Of a DNA stretch of 64,000 nucleotides, positions 46,497 through 55,534 are shown piece by piece (positions within the stretch are counted from its first letter, which is position 1; each line of letters starts with the position of its first letter). The position numbers and the translations under genes were made by a program. Source of the DNA: Halomicrococcus gelatinilyticus. Lineage in GTDB: Archaea; Halobacteriota; Halobacteria; Halobacteriales; Haladaptataceae. The stretch is taken from NCBI GenBank assembly GCA_024227995.1, contig CP100465.1:2542001-2606000 (forward strand), read 5' to 3'. The notes under the pieces are model-generated. The model saw only the letters and a list, made by a program, of their open reading frames with translations. It did no database searches and was not told the DNA's origin.

Positions 46497-47522
46497 ATGG
46501 AGACGCGCAAGGTGCAGCTGTCCGGCGGCACCACGTTCACGGTCTCGTTACCGAAGGGGTGGGCGACGGAGCAGGACATCTCCAGCGGCTCGGTCCTGTA
46601 CCTCCATCCCGACGACGACGGCACGCTGCTCATCGAGGCGGGGCCCCGCGAAGGGAGCGACGACCGGACGGCGCGAATCGACGTGTCGACCTACGACACC
46701 GAGATGGTGATCGAGGTCGCACGGTCGATGTACCTCGTCGGCGTCGACGAAATCGTTCTGGAGGACCGCAACGGGCACGCTGACGAACGCGTCGAGGCCG
46801 CGATGGACCTGACGACGAAGCTGAGCGGACTGGAGATACTGGAGACGACCGACAGGAAACTCGTCTTCCGGAACATCATGGACCCCGCGAGCGTCTCCAT
46901 CCGCAAGAGCGTCCTGCGCCTGAAGCTCGTCGTGCTCTCGATGCACCGCGACGCGGTCCGCGCAGTCACGGGGAACGACCCCGCCCTGGCCCGGCAAGTC
47001 GTCGCCCGCGACGACGAGGCCGACAAGCTGTTCCACCTCGTCACCCGACAGTTCCAGCGCGCCCTGGCGGACCTCCAGACCGTCGAACAGCTCGACACCA
47101 CCCGGTCGAAGCTGTTCGAGCAGTACCACGCCGCCCGGCAGTTCGAGCGCGTCGGCGACCACGCCGCGAAGGTCGCCCGCCTCGTCGTCCAGCGCACCGA
47201 CGACCTCGCGGACATCGACACCGAGGAGTTCGACCGCCTCGCGGACCGGTCGCGGCGCATCGTCGAACGCGCCGGCGACGTCGTGCTCTCGGACGTCGAC
47301 GCACGGACGGGATACGACATCCTGGAGGACGCGACCGAACTCCAAGCGACTGTCGAGGAACTCGACCGGGAACTCTACGACCGCGAGGACGCTGCCGGCG
47401 CCTACGTCGTCGGCCTCCTGCTCGACAGCGTGCGCCGGACGGCCGCCTACGGCCGCAACATCGCGGATATTGGCTTCCAGCGAGCCGTTCAGACCGAAGA
47501 GGAGTCCGTCGCCGCGCAGTGA
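46497..47522 (+). CDS. AbrB-like DNA-binding PhoU protein
   Basis: The 341-residue protein begins METRKVQLSGGTTFTVSLPK, a SpoVT/AbrB-type swapped-hairpin DNA-binding domain (residues 1-50). Two PhoU-like helical units follow: MDPASVSIRKSVLRLKLVVL, and ARQFERVGDHAAKVARLVVQ, with the EVxRDxxV-like ERVGDH motif. Such haloarchaeal proteins are tied to phosphate-dependent gene control. The start was set at the ATG after the inverted repeat, because the domain begins there; the frame extends 30 codons upstream without homology. Confidence 0.88.
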   Translation: METRKVQLSGGTTFTVSLPKGWATEQDISSGSVLYLHPDDDGTLLIEAGPREGSDDRTARIDVSTYDTEMVIEVARSMYLVGVDEIVLEDRNGHADERVEAAMDLTTKLSGLEILETTDRKLVFRNIMDPASVSIRKSVLRLKLVVLSMHRDAVRAVTGNDPALARQVVARDDEADKLFHLVTRQFQRALADLQTVEQLDTTRSKLFEQYHAARQFERVGDHAAKVARLVVQRTDDLADIDTEEFDRLADRSRRIVERAGDVVLSDVDARTGYDILEDATELQATVEELDRELYDREDAAGAYVVGLLLDSVRRTAAYGRNIADIGFQRAVQTEEESVAAQ

Positions 47523-47585
47523 ACGCGACGGCGGGGGACGTCCACCTTCCTCCAGCGACGTCTGCAGATTCGCTCTCCGGCGATG

Positions 47586-49046
47586 TTACTCCGAGATGGC
47601 ACGGAGGCGGCCGTCGGACGCGCCGACGAAGAGGCGGCCATCCGCCACGGCGGGCGACGACTTGACGTACGGGCCGTCCTCGCGGTCGCCCTCGAAGTCG
47701 ACCCGCCAGGCGGACTCCCCGTCGGTCGTCACCGCGGAGACGCCGTCGTTACAGCCGACGTAGACGCGGTCGCCGACGACCGCCGGCGACGAGCGGGTGT
47801 CCGTCTCTATCGGTGCCATCCACTGGCGCTCGCCGGTCGCTGCGTCGACGGCGTACACCCGGCCGCGGGTCGTTCCAGAACAGTCGTCGGATTCGAGGAT
47901 GCAGGTGCGCGTCGACGACGCGGCGACGTAGACGGTGCCGTCCGCGATGGCCGGCGAGGTCCGCAGGCTGACGTCGTCGATCCCGGTCGTCCAGCGGGTG
48001 TCGCCCGTCGCCGCGTCGAACGCGTACAGGTTCGCGGGCGGTCCGTCGTCCGCCGTGTTCGGCGCGCCGTAGTAGACCACGCCGTCGACGACGGCCGGCG
48101 ACACGTCCGCGTTCGTCTGGACGTCGGTTCGCTGCCACGCGACGTCGCCGGTGGCGGCGTCGAGCGCGCACAGTTCGCTCTCGCTGCCGACGTAGACGCG
48201 GCTATCGGCGAGCGCCGGCGAGGCTTCGACGTTCTCCTTCTCGCCGAAGTCGTCGTAGCGCCACCGTTCATCGCCGGATGCCGCGTCCAGCGCGAGCACC
48301 GCGCAGGACTCGAACTGCTCGTCGTCGTCGCCGCTCGCCACCAGCGGCCCGTCGCCGACGGTGCCGACGTAGACGACGCCGTCGTCGACGACCGGCGACG
48401 ACGAGCCGAACCGGTGGCCGACGTCGGTCGTCCAGACCGGGTCGCCCGTTGCTGCGTCCAGGGCGTAGAACTTCCTGCCCCACGTCCCGAAGTAGACGGT
48501 GCCGTCGACCACCGCAGGGGCCGACGACGCGTACCCGTCCGGTTCGAAGCGCCACTTTGCTTCGCCGGTCTCGGCGTCGACGGCGTGGACGTACCCGGGG
48601 TCGCCGCTCCCCGGCACGTAGACGGTGCCGTCGACGACCGCCGGCGAACTGTTCATCGTCGGCGTCTCCCCGTCGAACCGCCACTCGACCGCCGCGTCCG
48701 ACGCCGGGCCGGTCGCGTCGGGGGCGTGTCCGGAGTTCCGGGCGTCGTGTCCGAACAGCGGCCACGCGGTCGCGGAACCGGCGTCCCGTTCGGTCGTCGT
48801 CCCCGCGCCGTCGTCGGTCGTCGTGGTCTCGTCCTCGTCGCCAGGTGCTTGCGAGAGGCATCCCGCGAGCACGCTCGTCGCGGTGCCGACGCCGGCCGCG
48901 ACGAGGAATCGTCGGCGACCGCACTCGCGAGCGGACGCTCCACGTCCGTTCGTTCCGCGTCCGTTCGCTCCGTCGTCGACCGCTCGTTCGTTCCGTCCTC
49001 GGGAATCCCGCGATCCGTGCAGCGGGGAGTCGGAGGGCTCCGTCAT
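47586..49046 (-). CDS. Twin-arginine lipoprotein with PQQ-type beta-propeller
   Basis: The 486-residue protein has a long N-terminus, a twin-arginine signal RRRFLVA (44-50), and a lipobox with Cys63 (LAGC). Eight or so PQQ-like blades follow, each with a repeat such as SSPAVVDGTVYVPGSGD, AVDAETGEAKWRFE and ALDAATGDPVWTTD. It would fold as a propeller on the cell surface. Family members serve as scaffolds or electron-transfer dehydrogenases; no PQQ-binding catalytic residues can be confirmed. The start is the ATG closest to the signal; the frame is open further upstream. Confidence 0.85.
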   Translation of the reverse strand: MTEPSDSPLHGSRDSRGRNERAVDDGANGRGTNGRGASARECGRRRFLVAAGVGTATSVLAGCLSQAPGDEDETTTTDDGAGTTTERDAGSATAWPLFGHDARNSGHAPDATGPASDAAVEWRFDGETPTMNSSPAVVDGTVYVPGSGDPGYVHAVDAETGEAKWRFEPDGYASSAPAVVDGTVYFGTWGRKFYALDAATGDPVWTTDVGHRFGSSSPVVDDGVVYVGTVGDGPLVASGDDDEQFESCAVLALDAASGDERWRYDDFGEKENVEASPALADSRVYVGSESELCALDAATGDVAWQRTDVQTNADVSPAVVDGVVYYGAPNTADDGPPANLYAFDAATGDTRWTTGIDDVSLRTSPAIADGTVYVAASSTRTCILESDDCSGTTRGRVYAVDAATGERQWMAPIETDTRSSPAVVGDRVYVGCNDGVSAVTTDGESAWRVDFEGDREDGPYVKSSPAVADGRLFVGASDGRLRAISE

Positions 49047-49208
49047 GCTGCGTCGATTGCACCTGGCCTGACTAATACCTCCCCCAGACTCAAACGGACG
49101 CTGTACCCTTGCGATGCGTCGTCCCTCCGCCGGGACTGCGTCGGCGTCTGCGGAGGGCCGTCGCCCGTGACCGGAAGCTACAGGAGGCACGGCGGACACG
49201 TTCGACGC

Positions 49209-49373
49209 GTGATATCTCGCGAACTGCAGATCACGGTCCTGTTCGCGTTCCTCGGCGCAGTGCTCTGGCTGGTTTCCGGCCGGTTCACCGACGCTGCGTG
49301 GGTCCGGTGGGCGATCCTCATCGGTGTCGGCGTCATCGTTCCGACGGTCATCACGGAACGGATGGAGTCGTAG
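49209..49373 (+). CDS. Small two-helix membrane protein
   Basis: A 54-residue frame starting with GTG encodes VISRELQITVLFAFLGAVLW, LVSGRFTDAAWVRWAILIGV and GVIVPTVITERMES. It has two hydrophobic helices (about 8-23 and 31-47) separated by a short loop, and ends in TAG. The layout suits a real small membrane protein, though no family is recognised. The upstream open frame is a shadow of the divergent PQQ gene. Confidence 0.5.
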   Translation: MISRELQITVLFAFLGAVLWLVSGRFTDAAWVRWAILIGVGVIVPTVITERMES

Positions 49374-49606
49374 CCCACGGCGGCCGACCCATCACCACCC
49401 GAACATTTATCACTCCTCCCGCCGAATTATTAGGTTGGACGTAATGCGGAATAAAATCGGTGGTTTCTTCTTTCAGTTCCCGTAACGATAGTATCGGCGT
49501 TCGCACCGCCGGACTCCGACGGTTCATACCCGCGACCTGCGCGCGCCCGAACCGACGTTCGACGAACGGCTCTTCGACCATCCACGACAGCATCCATCCC
49601 CGAACC

Positions 49607-50152
49607 ATGACAACACAGCAGTCAGACGAGACGACCCAGACCGCTTCCGTGGAACCGATCACCGACGCCGAAACGCTGCGCGAACGCGACGACGTTCCGG
49701 TTCACGACGACGAGGACGTCGTCGACGAGGGAACGCTCGACGTCGTGGACGACCTCGACGACCTGGCGGTGGTGGGCGTCACGAACGACGACGGTGCGGT
49801 CCTGTTGCGCCGACTGACCGAGGACTGCGAGTGGAAACTACCCGTCGAGGAAGTCGCCCGCGACGAGGACTACGCCGACGCCGCGCGACGGGCGGTCGAG
49901 GAGGTGGTCGGCCTCCCCGTCGCCCTCCACGCGGTCGAAGCGGCGTGGCACTTCGAGGCTCGACTGGCGGACGGTGACCGGACGGCGACCCGCGACTTCG
50001 TGGTCTTCAGTGCGTCACCCGCGAGCGACGCCCCGGACCTGGACGACCTGCCCGTCGACGCCGCGGAGGACGCCCCGGCGGCGGTCGGATGGTTCGACGA
50101 GCTACCGGCCGACGCGGAGGAAGCGCCCGGAACCCGCCTGTTCTTCGACTGA
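49607..50152 (+). CDS. Nudix-fold protein with degenerate Nudix box
   Basis: The 181-residue acidic protein begins MTTQQSDETTQTASVEPITD. The region about 60-165 has the Nudix layout: VVGVTNDDGAVLLRRLTEDC, then WKLPVEEVARDEDYADAARR and AVEEVVGLPVALHAVEAAWH. The Nudix box normally reads REUXEEXGU; here the reader sees RRAVEEVVGL, with the first Glu replaced by Arg or Ala depending on alignment. Metal binding may be weak or lost. It may be a regulator rather than a hydrolase. An AT-rich stretch (49400-49460) lies well upstream. Confidence 0.7.
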   Translation: MTTQQSDETTQTASVEPITDAETLRERDDVPVHDDEDVVDEGTLDVVDDLDDLAVVGVTNDDGAVLLRRLTEDCEWKLPVEEVARDEDYADAARRAVEEVVGLPVALHAVEAAWHFEARLADGDRTATRDFVVFSASPASDAPDLDDLPVDAAEDAPAAVGWFDELPADAEEAPGTRLFFD

Positions 50153-50371
50153 CAGGCGGTCTCGTCGGCGGCGGAGTGACTGCGCCCGGTCCCGCGTCGT
50201 CGCCGACCGCTGCCGCGCCCGTCTCGGCGTCGCCACACCGAGCGTGCCGCCGCCGGACCGCGAGGGTGGACCGCGAGCGTCGCCTGCTGGACGCTACCGA
50301 CGCGACCCGGGCCGGCAAGAACATTGACTACTGTGAACACGGTACGTCGTGCTGGGGAGGTCACGGGGCCG

Positions 50372-50566
50372 ATGAAACACCTACTCAACGAACGGACCGG
50401 AACGGTTCACAAGACCAGACCGGACACGACCGGTACCGAAGCAGCCTGTGGAGCCCTGCGGCACGTCGCTCCACGGCACGTCACGTCCGTCGCGACGACC
50501 GAGACGCCTGGCGGAACCGACGAGGACCGCTGCGGCCGGTGCTTCGACGACGCGGGAGGCTACTAG
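50372..50566 (+). CDS. Small zinc-finger-like protein
   Basis: A 64-residue protein begins MKHLLNERTGTVHKTRPDTT and ends DRCGRCFDDAGGY. It has CxxC in RCGRC and another Cys in AACGALRHV, so it may bind one zinc ion. The end matches what I recall of a conserved small haloarchaeal family of unknown function. The ATG was preferred over one 48 bases upstream because homologous-looking sequence starts here; a GGAGG element lies 12-16 bases before it. Confidence 0.65.
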   Translation: MKHLLNERTGTVHKTRPDTTGTEAACGALRHVAPRHVTSVATTETPGGTDEDRCGRCFDDAGGY

Positions 50567-50663
50567 ACCGTTCTCCAGCGCGACGAGCGCCTCCCGGACA
50601 CCGTTGTGAACCCCGCCGACACGTCCGTCACGCATACTATCCTGCACCACCCAGCTACGGGAG

Positions 50664-51485
50664 ATGACAGTCGCCGACCTCGATCTGGCGTACAGCGCCG
50701 AGGAGATACGGGCGTTCGTCGAAGACGCAGTGGCCCGGGAGGGAACGCGCCGCCAGCCGCGGTTCTACGCCGTCACGGGAAGTCACGTCTACGGGTTCGA
50801 CAGTCCCGGCAGCGACATCGACGTCCGCGGCGTCCACCTCGTCCCGGCGGAGGAGTACGCCTACCTGCGGACGCCGGCCGAGGAGGTGACGGTCAACATG
50901 GACGGGACGACGGCGGGCTTCGAGCAGTACGCCGACGTCGACCTCCGCAGCTACGAACTCCGGAAGTTCGGGTCGCTGCTGGCCAAGGCCAACTACAACG
51001 TCGTCGAACTGGTCTTCGAGGCCCCGACCGTGATGAACGGGATCCCGCTGGAGATGGACGCCCTGCAGGAACTCGTCCGCGACCACCTCCCGATGAACGT
51101 CCCCCACGCCTACCTCGGGATGGCGAAGTCGAACTACTACAAACATCTCGACCCGGAGAAGGCGCAGGGGTACGACCCGGCGCCCAAGACCTTCCTCTAC
51201 GTCTACCGCGGCCTCCTCGGCGCACAGTACGTCCTCCACGAGGAGGACGTCGCGGCGGATGTCCGCGAACTCGCCGCGGCCGTCGACGGTGGCGACCCGG
51301 CCCTCGTCGACGACCTCATCACGCACAAGCGCGAGGTCGACGAGTCGTCGGTCCCCGACGCGCTCGAACAACGGGTGCGGGAGGCCATCCTCCAGCAGTT
51401 CAACGCGATCGACCCGCTGCCGGAACCGGACAAGTCCGGCTACCGCGAGGCCATCGACGACTGGATGCGCAAGGTGCGGAACTGA
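50664..51485 (+). CDS. RlaP-like nucleotidyltransferase (DNA polymerase beta superfamily)
   Basis: The 273-residue protein has the nucleotidyltransferase signature AVTGSHVYGFDSPGSDIDVR: Gly39-Ser40, Asp51 and Asp53 are the catalytic set. Downstream blocks such as ELRKFGSLLAKANYNVVELV, AYLGMAKSNYYKHLDPEKA and KTFLYVYRGLLGAQYVLHEE match the family PF10127, some members of which are RNA-ligase-associated (RlaP). The substrate is unknown. It lies 98 bases after the zinc-finger-like gene. Confidence 0.82.
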   Translation: MTVADLDLAYSAEEIRAFVEDAVAREGTRRQPRFYAVTGSHVYGFDSPGSDIDVRGVHLVPAEEYAYLRTPAEEVTVNMDGTTAGFEQYADVDLRSYELRKFGSLLAKANYNVVELVFEAPTVMNGIPLEMDALQELVRDHLPMNVPHAYLGMAKSNYYKHLDPEKAQGYDPAPKTFLYVYRGLLGAQYVLHEEDVAADVRELAAAVDGGDPALVDDLITHKREVDESSVPDALEQRVREAILQQFNAIDPLPEPDKSGYREAIDDWMRKVRN

Positions 51486-51657
51486 GGGCTGGCCGACGCC
51501 GTGGGCAATCGCCGGTCGGGCGGCGGTTCGCGTCCCGGCGGTGGTCCCCTCCCGTCGGCGGTACAGACTGGGACTCCGACGAACGGGTGGTCAACGGCAA
51601 GCGATTCGCCCCTCGCTCCGTACGCGCGGAACTCCGTTCTGCGACCAAAGCGTGACC

Positions 51658-51879
51658 TCAACGCTCCGAATACCACGCCCGGGCTCGCCGTTCGTCCGTC
51701 TCGGTGGCGTCCTCCAGTTCTGCAACGCGCTGCTGGAGGTCGTCGATCTCTTCGCTGTAGGCGACGATGGTCTCGCTGAGGATCCCGATCAGGTTCCGTG
51801 TCTCGGCGTCGATTCCCTCGACCGCCTGCATCTCGTTCAGTTGCTGTAACAGTTCGTCTCGCGGGTCCGCGTGTGGCAT
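51658..51879 (-). CDS. Small coiled-coil protein
   Basis: A 73-residue acidic protein begins MPHADPRDELLQQLNEMQAV and continues EGIDAETRNLIGILSETIVA. Residues 40-65 (YSEEIDDLQQRVAELEDATE) show a clear heptad pattern for a coiled coil. A TATA-like ataaattt on the minus strand (about 51905-51914) lies near -27, so the transcript should be leaderless. It has no recognised function. A longer frame exists upstream but without promoter support. Confidence 0.6.
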   Translation of the reverse strand: MPHADPRDELLQQLNEMQAVEGIDAETRNLIGILSETIVAYSEEIDDLQQRVAELEDATETDERRARAWYSER

Positions 51880-52255
51880 GGGCCCCAAATCGGTTTCGTC
51901 CCACACAAATTTATGGGCCGATCCCCGCGCAACCAGGTCGCAGTCGCTCCGTATGCCCCGTCCGACACACCCCTGACCGGCGCTCGACGGTCCCACCTCG
52001 TATCGGTATCCCCCGCGCCCGTCGGTGGCGCCGTCTGACGACTCGTCGTCCACCGGGCGGGGCGCTGGACGCGCTACAGCTCGAATCGCTTCGTCGGGTC
52101 GGACTGGCCTCACGTTCGCTACGTGGAGAACGCTTCGGAGACGATTCCGGGCACGATGACCGCATCCCGTGCCAGCGCGCTCGTCGATTGCTTTCCAGAA
52201 CCGTCGGACGGCTCCTTGCGATAGGAGTCGTCCCACCGACGGCATCGACGATGGC
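51880..52255. other. 376-base region without a convincing gene
   Basis: Apart from the promoter of the coiled-coil gene (about 51900-51920), nothing coding is convincing. Overlapping open frames on both strands have non-acidic, Arg/Ser-rich products. The region marks the change to the looser DNA of the last 10 kb before the tRNA. Confidence 0.6.
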
Positions 52256-54094
52256 CTATCGGGACGCGTCCGAACCTGCGCAGTCACTCGCTCCAGGCCT
52301 GTGTACTCGGACCGAGCCTTCCCCGTCGGCACCCTCGCCTGACGCTCCCGGTGTGATGGGCGGTTCACCGGGCGGGTCGTCGGTGTACGCGCCGTGCTCT
52401 CGCGGAAGGTCGTCGTGCAGATCGTCGTCGTAGCAATGCACCATGGAACCCCAGTCCGCCCGGGCCATGGCCTGACTTGCGGGCGGAGTGGTCTCGCCCG
52501 GCATGTCGTGACCCTCGGGCTCACGGAACCCGACGCAATCGCGGATCTCTGCCTCGACCGCTTCGGTGAGGCGCATGCCGAGTTGCAGACTGTCCAGCAG
52601 CCGGTGCTCGACGTTGTCAGTGATCAGGTCGCGGGCGGCCTGGTCGTCGCCGGCCTCGAAGCGTTCTCGCGCCTGCTGTTCGATCGCTTCGCGCTCGGCG
52701 AGCAGTTCCTGTTCGAAGCCCTCGATCGCGCCAGTCACTTCCGGGTAGAACTCGCGCGGTCGCTCGCCGGTGAAGTACAGCAGCCGCTTGAACTCTCGAG
52801 TCGCGTAGCGCGTGGCTTCCTGGAACGCCCAGCCGCGGTCCAGGAAGTTGGACGCGGAGTCTTTCGTCATGTAGCGATGCTGGCGGAACTCCGGGGGGAC
52901 CTCCTCAGCGGCGATCGGGATCGGCACGAATGGAGTGGTGACCGCGCTCGTCACCGCGGTCCACAGCGTCTGCAGTTCCGCGTGCGTGTCCGGGCGGACG
53001 TGAGCGACCTGGCCGTAGCCGGCAAAGTCGGTCGACCAGCGAGGGTCCCGGACCAGCGCGAGCATGTCCTCGAGGCTCACGGGGGCCAGGTTCTCGACCT
53101 CCCGTTCGAGCTTCAACGGGTTACGAGCGCCCTGGAAGAACTCGGGGTAGAAGTACTCCTCGACCGGTTTCTCGGCGGGGAACTCGCCGACACCGTACAC
53201 GTCGAGCAGGTTGAGGGTGTCGCCGTTGCCGTCCCACCACCCCTGCTTCTCGGCGAAGCTCACCAGCTCGTCGGAGGCCATGAAGTCGGGGTCGTCCTCG
53301 TGGTCGACCGGGAAGTCGAGGATGTAACCGAAATACGACACCCGTACCTCGTCCGAGCCGAGACGCTCTGCGGCCCACAGGTCCCCCTCGGGATGGGCGA
53401 AATTGATGAACACCCAGCCCTCGTCCTCGTCGGCGAACAGGTGCGAGTTACCACCGTAGGTCGAGTACCCGTGTCGGTCCATCAGCCCGCCGACAACCTC
53501 GACGGCCTCCCTGGCGGACGAAGCGCGCTCCATCGCCGCTTGCGCCAGATCCGAATACTGCGGGCCGCGCAGGGGAGCCGCCTCCCTGGCCATCGTCACG
53601 AGTTCCTCGCGCGAGGGCGACCAGATGTCCCGCGCGGCCAGACCGTGCTCGTTCAGCCCGCCGTTGGTCAGCGGCGGCGGGAAGCCGGCCCACTCCGAGT
53701 AGAACGAGGAGATGTACTTGTTGGTCTCCTCGACCTGTGGAATCTCGATCGGTTCGCCGGGAATGTCGGCGTTCTCTGTGATGCCGACAGTGGTCGTGGC
53801 GTCCTCGGGGAACTGCTGGCGCGGGACGATGTCGATCCAGTGGCTCGATTGTTCGTGTCCGAACCCGCCCAGCATGGTCGATCCGTCGTCGGTCAGGTCG
53901 CTGCCGACGTAGATGCCGATGCTCTTGGTGGGCGGGTTCTCTGATCTGGTCGCGGTCGCGTCGGCGTCCAGCTCGGGGTCGGTTTCGCCTCCTTCGTCGA
54001 ACGCATCGTCCCCGCTCGCGTATCCTGGGAGTAGTGCGGCGGCAGCCGCGAACGCGCTGAACTCACGCCGCGTCAGGTATTGCTCTAAACCCAT
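52256..54094 (-). CDS. Exported C69-family dipeptidase-like protein lacking the usual Cys
   Basis: The 612-residue protein has a twin-arginine signal (TRREFSAFAAAAALLPGYAS at 8-27) and then the C69/U34 dipeptidase layout: IYVGSDLTDDGSTM, LTNGGLNEHGLAARDIWSP, YGGNSHLFADEDEGWVFINF, and a long helical C-terminal half. Peptidases of this family start, after processing, with a nucleophilic Cys (CTT ... GSTL). Here the aligned position reads KSIGIYVGS, with Ser58 where Cys is expected. The C-terminus is Gly/Asp-rich. A TATA-like element lies about 25-30 bases before the ATG. Confidence 0.78.
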   Translation of the reverse strand: MGLEQYLTRREFSAFAAAAALLPGYASGDDAFDEGGETDPELDADATATRSENPPTKSIGIYVGSDLTDDGSTMLGGFGHEQSSHWIDIVPRQQFPEDATTTVGITENADIPGEPIEIPQVEETNKYISSFYSEWAGFPPPLTNGGLNEHGLAARDIWSPSREELVTMAREAAPLRGPQYSDLAQAAMERASSAREAVEVVGGLMDRHGYSTYGGNSHLFADEDEGWVFINFAHPEGDLWAAERLGSDEVRVSYFGYILDFPVDHEDDPDFMASDELVSFAEKQGWWDGNGDTLNLLDVYGVGEFPAEKPVEEYFYPEFFQGARNPLKLEREVENLAPVSLEDMLALVRDPRWSTDFAGYGQVAHVRPDTHAELQTLWTAVTSAVTTPFVPIPIAAEEVPPEFRQHRYMTKDSASNFLDRGWAFQEATRYATREFKRLLYFTGERPREFYPEVTGAIEGFEQELLAEREAIEQQARERFEAGDDQAARDLITDNVEHRLLDSLQLGMRLTEAVEAEIRDCVGFREPEGHDMPGETTPPASQAMARADWGSMVHCYDDDLHDDLPREHGAYTDDPPGEPPITPGASGEGADGEGSVRVHRPGASDCAGSDASR

Positions 54095-54240
54095 GCAGTA
54101 TTTAATGCAGGTCCTATCTGTTAAGTATTATTTAGTCTAATACATCGATAAATGTCGACACTTTCGGTTCGACGCGATGGCCTGCGTGACCTGTTCCCAT
54201 CCTTGATGTGGCTCCCGGACGAACTCGCTACTACCTGCCG

Positions 54241-55098
54241 ATGTTCGACGACATCCTCGTCCCGACTGACGGAAGCGACTGTGCACAGGCGGCTGTCGGT
54301 TATGCCGAAGATCTGGCGACGCGGTACGACGCACGCGTACACGCCCTGTGCGTGGCCGATTCCAGGACGATCGAAAACGCCCCACAGCACGACCAGATCA
54401 AGCAAGAACGCGCGGAACTCGCGGAGAGAACCTGCAACGACCTCTCCGTGAGTGACATCCCGGTGGAACAGGCCGTCCGCACTGACGTCCCACACAGAGC
54501 GATTCTGCAGTACGCGACCGAACAGGACATCGATCTCGTCGTCATGGGGACGCACGGCCGCACCGGCGTCGAGCGGTACCTGCTCGGGAGCGTCACCGAA
54601 AAGGTCGTCCGGCTGTCGGACGTCCCGGTGTTGACGGTGAAAGCAGAAGACGACGGTGACGTCAGGTACCCCTACACCGACGTCCTGGTGCCGACCGACG
54701 GAAGTGCGGGAGCCGAGGCCGCTATCGGCCCTGCCGTCGACGTTGCGAGCACTTACGACGCTCGCCTCCACGCCCTCTCGGTCATCGATACGATGGCGAT
54801 GGGAGTCGACGTCCGTTCCCGTACACTCCTCGACGCACTCGAAGAATCGGCCCGATCGGCGGTCGACACCGTCGAGGAGCGAGCGACCGATGCGTCCGTT
54901 TCCGCGGTCGACACCGCGGTCGAACACGGGGACCCCTATCGCGGGATCCGTTCCTACGTCGAAGAGCACGACGTCGACCTCGTCGTGATGGGCACCAGGG
55001 GCAGCAGTGGCATCGAGCGATACCTCCTGGGGAGCGTCGCCGAGAAGAGCGTGCGCACGTCACCCGTCCCCGTGATGACAGTTCGACGGTCGGAGTGA
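54241..55098 (+). CDS. Universal stress protein, two UspA domains
   Basis: The 285-residue protein begins MFDDILVPTDGSDCAQAAVG. Domain 1 (1-140) carries the ATP-binding motif GTHGRTGVERYLLGS (G-2x-G-9x-GS). Domain 2 (about 145-285) starts YTDVLVPTDGSAGAEAAIGP and has GTRGSSGIERYLLGS. Both motifs are intact, so ATP binding is likely in each half. It is divergent from the C69 gene and lies 436 bases before a second, convergent tandem Usp. Confidence 0.92.
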   Translation: MFDDILVPTDGSDCAQAAVGYAEDLATRYDARVHALCVADSRTIENAPQHDQIKQERAELAERTCNDLSVSDIPVEQAVRTDVPHRAILQYATEQDIDLVVMGTHGRTGVERYLLGSVTEKVVRLSDVPVLTVKAEDDGDVRYPYTDVLVPTDGSAGAEAAIGPAVDVASTYDARLHALSVIDTMAMGVDVRSRTLLDALEESARSAVDTVEERATDASVSAVDTAVEHGDPYRGIRSYVEEHDVDLVVMGTRGSSGIERYLLGSVAEKSVRTSPVPVMTVRRSE

Positions 55099-55135
55099 AC
55101 CGGTAGCTACGGAAGCGTATCTTTCCTCGGGGCGA

Positions 55136-55162
55136 GTCCACCGCCTTCGGGCGGGGGAGGAC
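55136..55162 (+). other. GC hairpin with TTCG loop
   Basis: CCGCC-TTCG-GGCGG forms a perfect stem capped by a UUCG tetraloop, inside outer arms GTCC and GGAC. Such hairpins end transcripts or form the ends of IS200/IS605-type elements. It lies 38 bases after the first Usp gene. Confidence 0.4.
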
Positions 55163-55252
55163 GCCATCACGGGCGCTTCCGGAACGGCTCGAAACGTCGC
55201 CGTCGCGTCCGGGTCGGGCAAGAAGCGCAGCATCTCCGAGCGGTAGCCCCTG

Positions 55253-55429
55253 ATGTACGTCAACGTTCCCGGAATCTTCGCTGGCGAGCAACTGGTGGAA
55301 CACATCGAGGCACTCGCGGCGGGCGACCTCACGGCTGCGGAACTACGGGAGCGACCGCTGACGGAACTCGAACACCGAACGGAATCGGACTACTACACGC
55401 TAGCTGACGATATCAAGGCACTCCGATGA
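55253..55429 (+). CDS. Short ORF, possible fragment of a broken gene
   Basis: An ATG-started frame encodes 58 residues: MYVNVPGIFAGEQLVEHIEA, LAAGDLTAAELRERPLTELE and HRTESDYYTLADDIKALR. The composition is acidic and helical as in true haloarchaeal proteins. The same frame is open for about 90 bases upstream of a TAG at 55244-55246, so it may be the end of a gene interrupted by a stop. No family is recognised. Confidence 0.4.
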   Translation: MYVNVPGIFAGEQLVEHIEALAAGDLTAAELRERPLTELEHRTESDYYTLADDIKALR

Positions 55430-55534
55430 GACGTTGCCTTCGATTGCTACCGGACTCTATGGACGTCGCGAAAGGGACTGAATGACTGACCGATCGAAAC
55501 CGCTCTAGCTACGCACCGTGACAGTAGACGACTT

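Larger units (their letters stand above)
55099..55534. other. 436-base region between two Usp genes
   Basis: It holds a UUCG-capped hairpin (55136-55162) and a 58-codon frame (55253-55429), both listed separately. From 55163 the frame of that ORF is open upstream of an in-frame TAG at 55244. The last 100 bases before the second Usp gene show nothing. Confidence 0.5.
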
